From Solenopsis invicta (taxonomy: Eukaryota > Arthropoda > Insecta > Hymenoptera > Formicidae): a DNA stretch of 64,000 nucleotides. The DNA lies in contig NC_052668.1 in assembly GCF_016802725.1 (NCBI RefSeq), forward strand, positions 1,240,001 to 1,304,000. The letters run 5' to 3'. The position numbers and the translations under genes were made by a program. Shown here piece by piece: positions 35,547-44,972 of the stretch. The notes beneath the pieces were generated by a model, which searched no databases, was not told the origin of the DNA, and saw nothing but the letters and a program-made list of their open reading frames with translations. Position 1 is the stretch's first letter. Every line of letters begins with the position of its first letter.

Positions 35547-36487
35547 ATCGTCTACAATAAAAGTCGTTGAGGTCGTAGACGCGGTCGCAGTTTTGAGTCG
35601 CGTAGATAAAGGCGCAGTCGCAATATGAATACTGTCTACATAAAATTGTAAAATCGCATTAGTCGCAAACAGTTGCAAAGATAAAAAGTATGCAGCTCTT
35701 TCGCACTGTTTTGCACTTCTTTAAACATGAATCGTCAAGCTGTGATTTGTTCATTATCTCTTTTGATTACTTTTCGTATTCATTTGCAATCAATGTATTT
35801 CTATATAAAAAAGAAGAAACGTCAATGTAGATGATGGGTGCGTCCCATAAATCGATTTAGAACACAGTAAGGTTTTTTCAATAATCTGTTTCGTGAAATG
35901 TATGAAACAGACCACGAGAAATTTTACAATATGACAAGAATGCTTCTAAAACAATTTGATCAGTTGTGTAATAAAATAAGATTATATCTAATAAAAAGAA
36001 GTTATCAAATATCAATATCTGTGGAAGAGTGCATGGCAATAACCTTACAATGAGTATAGCATATATCTAATTTATAATTACTTGTATGTAATTACGACAA
36101 TAATAATTTTTGTTTTCATGCAGATTTTTAGCTCATGTGATAGTGTGAGATCAAAATCATGAGAATATCGTATTGGCAGATCAACAGCTCATAAAATTAT
36201 TGGAGAAACATGTGCTGTTATATGGAAAGCTCTTCAAAAAGAATATCTACGATATCCAACAAAACAGATACAAACAGCGGTCATGGATGAATTTTGGAAT
36301 AAATCGAATTTTCCCAATTGCGTAGGGGCGTTAAATGGCAAACACATCTTAATTCAGATACCTCCAAAGAGTAACTTCATGCATTTTAATTATAAAAAGA
36401 CATATAGCTTTATATTAATGGCCACTTGTGATGCAAGTTACAAATTTACGTGGGTTGATGTTGGCGACTACGGTTAGTATTACATAA

Positions 36488-36756
36488 TGTGGGATGGTTT
36501 GCTGATTACGAGTATGTGCGTGTGGTGTGTGAACAGGTACGAATATCTTAGATAGCACCGAGAAAAATCGGAGCAACGCGTCTAGAGCTTGTTGTTAGCA
36601 ACAATATAGTGTGTGTGATTTTTGGCGTGTTGCATTTTCTTACGTTGTCTTGAGCGATTTCCTTTTAAAATATTGTGAGTGTAAATTTAGTGAGACTTAA
36701 GTTCTGATTTCGATGCGCATTTTCCGAATTCGCACTAAATAATTTAATTTCCTACA
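36488..36756 (+). repeat. 5' LTR of the gypsy element
   Basis: 269 bp, TG...CA. By eye it differs from the 3' LTR at about 15 positions, nearly all transitions and no indels. Confidence 0.92.
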
Positions 36757-36894
36757 AACTTTGGGGACTCGTCCTTGTGAACAACACAAGCCATTGCAGG
36801 AAGCGCAATCAAAATCAAAATTGTGAGAGAAGATCGAAGCATAATATTATCCGTGTATGTGAGGGACGGTCAATCCCTAGTGCATTAAGATAAG

Positions 36895-37990
36895 TTTCCA
36901 ACCGTTCAAAAATCGTACGACTGCTCAGCTTAAGGAGAGACTGCGAGAAATGGATTTGCCAACTACCGGAAACAAGATCGAGTTGCTGAAACGTCTGCAA
37001 GAGGCAAACCCGACCGGCGGATGGCTGGAAGAAGATGTTGAGAAACACCAGGGCCGAGCACAAGTGCCCGAGAAGATCAATTTAGCACTAATAGTGAAAC
37101 GCGAGTATTGACAATGCATGAACGAGAAATTGAAATATATCGCAAAAAAAAGAGTTAGTTGAACGAGAAATGCAAATAATGAGAAGAGAGATGGAATCAT
37201 TGAGAGAAGCGCAGCAGCGCCCGGATTGAAGACAAATAGCAGAAGAAGAAACCATTTCCCGTGATATCGCAAAGGCAAGCATCTCAGCCATAGCGGATTT
37301 ATTAAGTCATTTCGATGGTAGCACTGGTGATTATGAAAATTGGGAACTACAACTCAATATGCTAAAGAAAACGTATCGTCTTTCTGACGATTATGTCAGG
37401 ATTCTGATAGGCATGCGCTTAAAGGGAAAAACTGCCGAGTGGCTTCGGTCAAAACCTGAGTATATCGAGTTATCTCTTGATGATCTCCTTGAAGAGCTTC
37501 GCGGGATGTCCAAGACGATCATCGTCCAAGTAAAATAAAATTGCGCAAGCGATTCGAGGAGCGTGTATGGAAATCAAGTGAAACATTCCATCAATACGTC
37601 CACGAAAAGAGTTATATTGGCCAACCAAGTACCTATCCCAGAAGACGAGGTGGTGGAATACCTCATAGACGGAATACCAGAGACGAATATGCAAGATCAG
37701 GCGCATATTGGGCAAATTTCGAGGCAGCGTTACTGAGAGCGTTTGAGAAGGTGACTCTAAAGGACAAGGTCTCAGTCAGCAATACCGGTGACAGTGCGGA
37801 GCGGCGACGACGGAATGACGGAGATCATCATCGGCGGACGGACAAGAAAACCAAGAGTGAAAAGAAGGAGGCGGCAAGCAACGAAACGGAGAGACGGTGC
37901 TTTAACTGCGGTCAGCAAGAACATACGGCTGCAGATTGTCCTACGAAAGCGCAGGGTCCAAAATGTTTTCAGTGTGGTGAGCGAAGATTG
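36895..37990 (+). pseudogene. Gypsy gag with SAP domain and zinc knuckle
   Basis: The N-terminal part (about 36,910-37,010) encodes TTAQLKERLREMDLPTTGNK followed by IELLKRLQEA, a clear SAP motif, the helix-extended-helix fold that binds DNA or chromatin. The gag core follows at about 37,270-37,500 (SHFDGSTGDYENWELQL, MRLKGKTAEWL), then 37,541-37,740 in another frame. A CCHC knuckle, CFNCGQQEHTAADC, lies near 37,900, and a second knuckle begins but is frameshifted. Several frameshifts and stops (for example after KREY at about 37,110) inactivate it. SAP-tagged gag might steer the element to chromatin; this is inference. Confidence 0.78.
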
Positions 37991-38019
37991 TCGCGACATG
38001 CAGTAAGAAACAAAATATT

Positions 38020-38571
38020 GTGCAAAACGTAGAGGTAACCGTGAATAAAAAATGTGAAAAAAATATTAGCGTAGCCGGGTGCATTTTTCCTGCTTTCATT
38101 GATACGGGAAGCGACATTTATTTAATGCGAGCTAGTGCATATGTTCGATTAGGTTGTCCGAAATTAAAGTTAAAAGAAATTCGATTTCGTGGCGTGGGTG
38201 CGACCGGAAATTCAACGATGGGCGAGTTTAACACGGAAATAATAATAGACGTTTACAAATATCCCATCCTTATGCGCGTCGTGCAAGATACGTTGTTAAA
38301 CCAAGATTTGCTTGTCGGCACTGACTTTTTGAATTCAGTTGAGTTAATGATAAAACCGGGAAAAATTGTTATTAATCCGTTACCGGAGACAGAGTGTGTC
38401 GATAATTTGCCAGAGATCTTAAAGATTAATATAGATGTCGACGATACTGATATTGATTTATCCCACGTCCCGGAACCGAAGCATAGAGAAAAAATTGAGA
38501 AACTCGTGCGTAATTATAAACCGAATAAAACGAGACATAGATTTAAAGATGTCAATAACACTAAAAGATGA
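38020..38571 (+). pseudogene. Gypsy aspartic protease region
   Basis: FPAFIDTGSDIYLMRAS carries the DTGS catalytic motif of retroelement proteases. The following VGTDFLNSVELMI matches the LLGxDFL-like flap and tail of gypsy proteases. The frame ends where the RT frame begins, shifted. Confidence 0.8.
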
Positions 38572-40430
38572 CGAACCTGTCTATCAACGAGCGAGACGTC
38601 TAGCGATGCCTGAGAGAGACAGTCAAAAAACAAATAAGCGAGTGGGTACGTGACGGTATAATTCAGCCATCGCTATCGGATTATGCGAGTGCGATTGTAT
38701 TGGTGAAAAAGAAAAACGGTTCCACAAGACTGTGCGTAGACTATCGGCAGTTAAACAAAAAGATAATAAAAGATAGATTTCTGCTGCCATTAATAGATGA
38801 TCAAATTGACGCTGTTGTGCCCCAGTGATGGCTCCGGGGACGTCGGTAGGTATATCGGGATCTTTTCGGCGCCTTAGGAGTTAGGACTCGTAAGAAGGGC
38901 TCGGTGATCGAAGATAAAACACTTGCTTTTTCCAATGTTAAGATAATGTATTTTCTTCAGTATTGCCCTCGTTACACTTGTAGTATGATTATATATGTCG
39001 CTCGTTTGCTTGCTTTTCCCGGACGGCCCGGTATATATAGGTTGGCTGTTATCTCCGGATTGTGTTACAAGCTCGACGTGTAAGTCACGCACGGCGAGTA
39101 ACACACCGGACAGCTGTTTGTCAAACTCTTCCGTCGCTTTCCGATTTTGTCGCGATATTTATACGGAAATTCGTCGTTTGGTTTGGCCAATCGTATTCCT
39201 TGCGGCATGCAGCTCCCACGCTTAACCAAAATCCGAATACCGGAAAGCGACTCAGCATTAGCTGGCGCAGCGCGATGGCCGGAAGCCCGACAGACCATCA
39301 GCGTCTTTCGATATTTCTAGCGTATGCGGAATTCGAGTCCGCTATGCGTATGCATAGCAATAGGAATCTTAATTTCCTGTTGCTATGCGTGTAATTATCG
39401 TAGTTGTACAGGGTACAACAACGCGTTATAAGGAGCAAACTTTTATAGTACTCTTGATTTAACAAACGGTTTCTTTCATGTCAGAGTAGATGAACAAAGT
39501 CGTAAATATACTGCTTTTATCATTCCTGATGGGCACTATAAATTTTTGCGTGTTCCTTTTGGATTATGTAATTCTCCGGCTATTTTTCAAAGATTTATTA
39601 ACGTTGTATTCAAAGATCTTATTCAAGAAAAAATTGTATTAACATATTTAGATGATTTAATTGTGCCAACAGTTGATTACAAGAGTGGAGTACAAAATTT
39701 GGAAAAAGTTTTGCAAGTTGCAAGCGAAGCTGGTTTAATAATTAACTGGCGAAAGTGTAGCTTTTTGAAAAAGCGTGTTGAATTTCTCAGACATTGAGAA
39801 CGGATATGTATCTCCAAATGAGTATAAAATTGAAGCGGTTAAAAATTTTCCTGACCTCATAAGTATTAAGCGAGTACAAAGTTTTTTGGGTCTTAATGGA
39901 TATTTCCGTAAATTTATACTGCAATATTCACTCATCGCGCGACCATTAAGTGATCTTTTGAAAGCAAACGCTAAATTTAAATTCGGAGAAAAAGAAAGAC
40001 AAGCGTTTCTTCAATTAAAAGAAATGTTATATATAAAGCCTTTATTAAAGATATATAAGATAGGTAGTGAGACGGAATTGCATACAGATGCGTCCATGCA
40101 TGGATTCGGCGCAATACTGTTGCAGAGAGGTGAAGTTGACAATGCATTGCATCCTGTTTATTATAGTAGTCACAAAAACAACGTCTGCAGAACAGAAGTA
40201 TCCAAGTTACAAATTAGAGGTATTAGCGATAGTAAAAGCACTAAAAAAATTTAGACCTTATTTATTAGGGATTCCATTCACCATCGTAACCAAATGCCGC
40301 TTATGTGTACGAATTGCCAGATGGGCATTGTGGCTTGAAGAATTTCAATACCGTGTTGAGCATCATCCAGGAAAAAGTATGAAACATATAGATGCCCTAA
40401 GTCTTTACCTGTTACCGGAATGTAACTTAA
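38560..40430 (+). pseudogene. Gypsy reverse transcriptase and RNase H, split by a solo LTR
   Basis: RT begins with YQRARRLAMPE, DGIIQPSLSDYASAIVLVKK and LCVDYRQLNKK. It is cut after DQIDA by the solo LTR and resumes FYSTLDLTNGFFHV, VPFGLCNSPAIFQRFI and the YLDD box near 39,650. An in-frame TAA at 39,430-39,432 sits where Gln or Lys is expected. A frameshift at about 39,785 separates the connection domain (FLGLNGYFRKFI). RNase H shows HTDASMHGFGAILLQ and, in another frame, KLEVLAIVKALKKFRPYL. Inactive. Confidence 0.85.
38813..39420. mobile_element. Solo LTR, 608 bp, inside gypsy pol
   Basis: The unit begins TGTTGTGCCCC and ends GGGTACAACA, flanked by ACGC on both sides (38,809-38,812 and 39,421-39,424). 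Removing it and one ACGC restores the RT frame from DQIDA to FYSTLDL except for one stop codon. TG...CA ends, a 4-bp duplication and no internal sequence indicate LTR-LTR recombination. Confidence 0.9.
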
Positions 40431-41672
40431 TAAATAGAGAAAGAGATAGTTTAACAGTACGGTTAAAAAAGACACAATTGGAGGATAGTAATATCAAAAA
40501 AATATTTGAGTTATCAGAGTCAAATAAAACGACTGACTATGTTGTCAGGGGTGGATTACTTTTTCGCGAGAATAACGGTGAATTATTAGTGGTAGTACCA
40601 AAAAATATGCAGTCACAAGTAATTAGACAAGCACACAAAGTAGGACATTTTTCTGTAGCAAAAACTGAGGCAATATTGCATAACGATTATTGAATACCAA
40701 ATGTGAAAGTAAAAATTGAAAAAATAATAAGAAATTGCGTCGCGTGTATCTTAGCGGAGAAAAAACACGGTAGGCAAGAGGGATTCTTAAATCCAATCGC
40801 GAAAGGAGATGTTCCTCTTGATACGTATCATGTGGATCATTTAGGGCCACTTCCTTCTACAAAGAAAAATTATAAATACATTTTTGTTGTAGTAAATGCG
40901 TTCTCTAAATTTGTATGGCTTTAACTAAAACTACGAGTACGAGTGAAATCTTAGATAAACCTCGTAAACAGGCGTCTATTTTTGGAAATCCGCGTAGAAT
41001 AATTTCTGATAGAGGCACCGCCTTTACCTCCAAAGACTTTTCTGAATATTGTATGAGCGAGAACATTGAACACATTTTGAGTACAACTGGAGTGCCGAAA
41101 GCAAACGGGCAGGTCGAGCGCGTGAACCGTACACTTATACCATTGTTAACAAAATTAGCTGATCCCAAGTGCAATGAGTGGTATCGATATCTAGAGTGTG
41201 CGCAGCAGTATATGAACACTACTGTACATAAAAGTATTGGTACGAATCCTTTTCGTTTATTATTTGGTTTTCGTTACAATTTGGTATTAAAGCTCGATTG
41301 CAAAATAATCCTGAAATTCGTAGATTAATTGAAACTGAGTGGATAAAAGCATTTCAAAGAAAACGTCATGAATTGAGAGAGCGTGCGACAGAAAATATGT
41401 TAAAGCTACAACAAAAAAATTGGCGAGTATATAATAAAAAAAGAGTTGCGGCGATAGTTTATAAAGAAGGTGATTTAGTAGCAATCAGACAAACTCAGCA
41501 AAAACTAGGTTTAAAATTAGCAACAAAGTTCCTTTGTCCTTACAAAGTAACTAGAGTTTTGCGAAATGACAGATATCTTGTGCAACGAGAAAGCGGAAAT
41601 GAAGGACCATATACAACTTCTTCTTCTTGTGACAATATGAAACCCTGCCAAGTTCGTCAGATAATGAATTAA
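40430..41672 (+). pseudogene. Gypsy integrase region
   Basis: The zinc-binding N-terminal domain shows HKVGHFSVAKTEAIL and CVACILAEK. The catalytic core has YHVDHLGPLPSTKKNYKYIF (first Asp), IISDRGTAFTSKDFSEYC (second Asp) and GQVERVNRTL (Glu). The C-terminal part has EGDLVAIRQTQQKLGLKLAT. Stops at 40,691-40,693 and 40,921-40,924 and a frameshift near 41,300 break it. Confidence 0.85.
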
Positions 41673-41727
41673 CTAACGATGAAGAATAATAATATTCGAG
41701 GTCAAATATCCATGCAGAATGGCCGAG

Positions 41728-41996
41728 TGTGGGATGATTTGGTGATTACAAGCGTGTGCGTATGGTGTGTGAACAGGCACGAATGTCTTAGATAGCACCA
41801 AGAAAAATTGGAGCAACGCGTCTAGAGCTTGTTGTTAGCAACGATATAGTGTGTGTGATTTTTGGCGCGTTGCATTTTCTTACGTTATCTTGAGCGATTT
41901 CCTTTTAAAATATTGTGAGTGTGAATTTAGTGAGACTTAAGTTCTGATTTCGATGCGCATTTTCCGAATTTGCACTAAATAATTTAATTTCCTACA
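41728..41996 (+). repeat. 3' LTR of the gypsy element
   Basis: 269 bp; paired with 36,488-36,756. It is preceded by a weak purine-rich tract. Confidence 0.92.
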
Positions 41997-43214
41997 ATAA
42001 TTATAGTATATTTTAATAGTATTTATGTACAAAGAAATAAAGAAACATTAATGCATGCAGGGTCAAATATTGATGGTGGAGTATGTGCTAATAGTGAACT
42101 TGGCAAAAATTTAGAATCTGAAACTGCTGATTTGCCACCTTTAAGAACTTTGCCTGGAACATCAGATACACTATCATGTACCTTTATAGCAGATAAAGCA
42201 TTCCCTTTAAAACAATACCTAATGAGGCCATATGCAAGAAAATCGTTGAAGACAGATTTGGAAAAGATTTTTAACTATCGTTTATCAAGAGCGAGAAGGA
42301 CCATAGAAAATTGTTTTGGCATTCTTGTGTCTCGTTGGAGAATTTTACGCAAATCAATACAATGTAAAGAAGAAACAGCTCATAAAATAATTCTTGCATT
42401 GATTGTACTTCACAACTTTATTTTGTCAAGTAATTCTAAGAAATATTGTCTTGCAAATTTAATTGATCATGAGAGAGATGATGGAACTGTAGTGCTTAGG
42501 GAATGGTATCAGATCATATGGAAGGTGATGTATAATTTACATCAGGTTGGATCAAATCATGCTACTCTTGCAGCTAATACTCAGCGTAACATGCTTCGGG
42601 ATTATTTTTTGAGTGATGCAGGATCAGTTGAGTGGCAAAGTGTGCTTTAACAGGATACAACATCAATGTTTCAGTAAATCACTAGATAATTAATAAGAGT
42701 TTAGACCATTAGGTTGTATTTTTGTTTATGTTTCTTTTATATTATATTACTAATTTATAATTATTTTTAATAATAAACATAAATTTTAAATAGCACTTTA
42801 TACGCATAAAGTTTCAAGAAGTTTCATAAAATATATACACAGTGTCTAATTTTAAAAAACACACCTCGATAATTCTTCAATAAAGCATTTTTAATAAAAA
42901 TGTTTCAGACGAAAGTTGCATAGTTTCGAAGAGGACATAAGATGGTGTTATTAATTTGATCTTGAATAGTTGCTTGAAGATCACGTAAAGTCTACCTTCA
43001 ATTTTTTTAATGGAACTGCCTATTTCTTATAACATATTCTTGTAGCTCATCTCGAGGCCTTTCCAAAACATTTTAATTAAATGTTTTTTCGTTAAGTATT
43101 TTTCAAGTTACAGAACTTGAAAATTACAGTACCGTCAGCATTAGCATTACTCAAGGTGTACCACGTGAAGGTAGCTCAGTCGGATTTACACCTCTTTTGT
43201 GTTCGAAGAAAGAT

Positions 43215-43305
43215 CGGAGAATAATTCAACTAGTCAAGATAAGATTAATCGGTGATCCAACCAGTCAAAGTAAGATCAGAAAAAATCCGACCAGTTAAGG
43301 CAAGA
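43215..43305 (+). repeat. About 30-bp direct repeat, three units
   Basis: Units built on AACTAGTCAAGATAAGAT and AACCAGTCAAAGTAAGAT are repeated three times with divergence. Confidence 0.5.
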
Positions 43306-43529
43306 TTTTAAGAATTTTCTATCGTAATAAGTGTTCAAAAATTTTTTCTTCATTCTAAATACATAATTAAATTTGACGTACAAAATTTCGAGCAGTTTCC
43401 AGAAGGACATTCCTAAAAATAGAAATGCAACAGTTTCTTATACGGTCTATCATATTGTCTCTAATTGTAGATATTTCTGCGTAAACCACATTTTTTATAG
43501 ATCCCCATAGAAAAAAATCGGAACTTGTC

Positions 43530-44140
43530 AAATTCGGAGATCAGGGACACCATTCAACATGTCCTCCAAGTCCAATGAACTTACGTGGGAAGAAACGGTG
43601 TAGAAACTGTCGGACTCTCCAACTTCTGTGAGCTGGTGCGCCATCATGTTGGAACCATGTGCGTTTTCTTGTCACTAGATCAACGTCTTCCAAGAGGACT
43701 GGCAATTCATGTGCAAGGAAATGCAAGTAGTTTGCTGAATTAACGTTTCCATCAAAAAAGAAGGGTCTAATTAAGTAACCATTTACAATACCACACCACA
43801 TTACAAGACTCCAACAATGTTGGTGATCAATTAGACGGTGCCTGTATTATAGAAAGTAGCTTCATTTGAGAACATAATAAACCTAAAAAATTGTTGATCC
43901 TGCCGTAACAGCCTGAGCTCAATTACAAAATTCAAGTCTTTGACGATAATCATTAGGTGTTAGTGCCTGAGTCAATGTTATGTGATATAGATGGATTGTA
44001 TGCAAGGCCAAAAATCTCTGAGTTGTGCTTCTTGGAATACCAAATCATTTTTCAATATCTCGTAGTGAAATATGTAAATTCAAATGCACCACAACTAACA
44101 CGAGAAGGACTCGGGGGTCATTACACTCAAGGACATTAAT
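43530..44140 (-). pseudogene. Tc1/mariner-superfamily transposase fragment
   Basis: The best segment (43,801-43,541) reads WCGIVNGYLIRPFFFDGN, LPVLLEDVDL and WFQHDGAPAH, the region around the second catalytic Asp. Upstream pieces on the minus strand include DIEKXFGIP and LTPNDYRQRLEFC-like stretches with stops. The third catalytic residue region is missing. It is a relic of the family at 45,804 and 55,957. Confidence 0.75.
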
Positions 44141-44147
44141 ATGACGT

Positions 44148-44970
44148 TATACACGACATTTCTACGAGAAGAAGTTGGAAAGAAGTTTTTTTGAACTTGG
44201 ATGAAATTGCAGCTTGTTCAAAACGTAAAAGACAGTTTTAATGTTCAGATTTTTAAAAATGTTATTAAATCTATCGGAAATTAAAGGAAAATAAGGAACT
44301 GTAAACCAAGTGATTTTTTCACCTACATCTAAGGTGTCGTCGGAGACTTGTTTTTTAGATTTTTTTCAAGAAAAAGCAGTCGTTCACGGATAACATCAAA
44401 AATAAAATCCAAAAGATAGTCGTTTTTTTAAAAGAATATTAACTGTAAGTTCCAAGTTCTTTTCATGAAATTTTGGATGAGACAAAAGAAAGGCGCGGCC
44501 AGGTCCACAACGACACTACGTTTCTGTGAGATAGGGTACCAGAAGTTACAAGTTCAAATACCGCTCTAAGAACATCGGTTTGTGATACCAATCGAATTCA
44601 ACAACACCCTTGTTCAGAATTATGATGGTGTCTAAAAAGTTAAGCATTTTGTTTCCTATTTTAATCGTGAATTGTAGACGAGGATAAAAAGAGTTAAAAG
44701 ATTCTAAAATCAAATTTACTTTGTCAGAAAGTATTGCTAAAGCAATATCGTCCACGTATCTAAAATAAAAAGGAACGTGGAAGTCAAATGTTTCAAGCAC
44801 CACTGTCTCCAGATCTTGTAATACTAAATCAGCAATGACAGGAGACAATGGAGAACCCTTGGGAGTACCGAAATTCCGTTTACATATGGTGTTATTGAAT
44901 TTAAAGTAAGTCGATTCCAAAATAAAGCAAACAGCATCAAGAAACTCATCTCTCTTGCAATTTCTAGATA
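44148..44970 (-). pseudogene. Penelope-like element copy, interrupted by a mariner-like element
   Basis: Minus-strand RT (44,920-44,546) has GTPKGSPLSPVIADLVLQDLE and the YVDD box in FYFRYVDDIALAIL. GIY-YIG sequence lies at 44,148-44,230. The copy continues for 14 bp at 47,362-47,375 (GTATGTTCCCACCT spans the junction), then ends. It is a close paralogue of the plus-strand copy at 47,380-49,745. Confidence 0.85.
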
Positions 44971-44972
44971 TA

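Larger units (their letters stand above)
36488..41996 (+). mobile_element. Ty3/gypsy LTR retrotransposon with 4-bp target duplication
   Basis: Two 269-bp LTRs (36,488-36,756 and 41,728-41,996), TGTGGGATG...TTTCCTACA, are flanked by ATAA (36,484-36,487 and 41,997-42,000). The pol order protease, RT, RNase H, integrase is that of Ty3/gypsy. No env is seen. All frames carry lesions. Confidence 0.92.
35727..42650 (+). pseudogene. PIF/Harbinger (HARBI1-like) transposase, split by a retrotransposon in its intron
   Basis: An ATG at 35,727 opens exon 1, which includes FNNLFREMYETDHEKFYN to about 36,050. Exon 2 (about 36,122-36,472) has YRIGRSTAHKI and FPNCVGALNGKHILIQ (GxxDGKH-type block with Asn in place of Asp), ending DVGDYG. 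Exon 3 (42,061-42,650) resumes with DGGVCANSELGK, DKAFPLKQYLMRPY and NYRLSRARRTIENCFGILVSRWRI. The donor GGTTAGT at 36,472/36,473 and acceptor TGCATGCAG before 42,061 are in phase, so the intervening gypsy element lies in an intron that was about 80 bp long. Lesions: TGA for Trp and TAA in exon 1, a 1-bp loss and a TGA in exon 2. The first catalytic Asp reads Asn. Confidence 0.82.
35547..42660 (+). mobile_element. PIF/Harbinger element interrupted by a Ty3/gypsy element
   Basis: The transposase exons flank the retrotransposon. A possible left terminus is GGATCGTCTACAATA at about 35,546 next to TAA. No inverted right terminus was found by 42,850, so that side may be truncated. The accessory Myb/SANT-like gene of the superfamily was not found. 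Confidence 0.6.
42845..44147 (-). mobile_element. Long-TIR mariner-like element, truncated
   Basis: The left 360 bp is a diverged copy of the long terminal repeat at 44,973-45,330 (shared AAAATGTTTCAGAC and CATTAGCATTACTCAAGG-type blocks). The transposase fragment is on the minus strand. The right terminal repeat is missing; Penelope sequence starts at about 44,148. Confidence 0.72.

Noticed and set aside
36488..41996. Insertion age of the gypsy element from LTR divergence
   Set aside because: The count was by eye, the species is unknown and the changes are biased to transitions, so a date would be invented.
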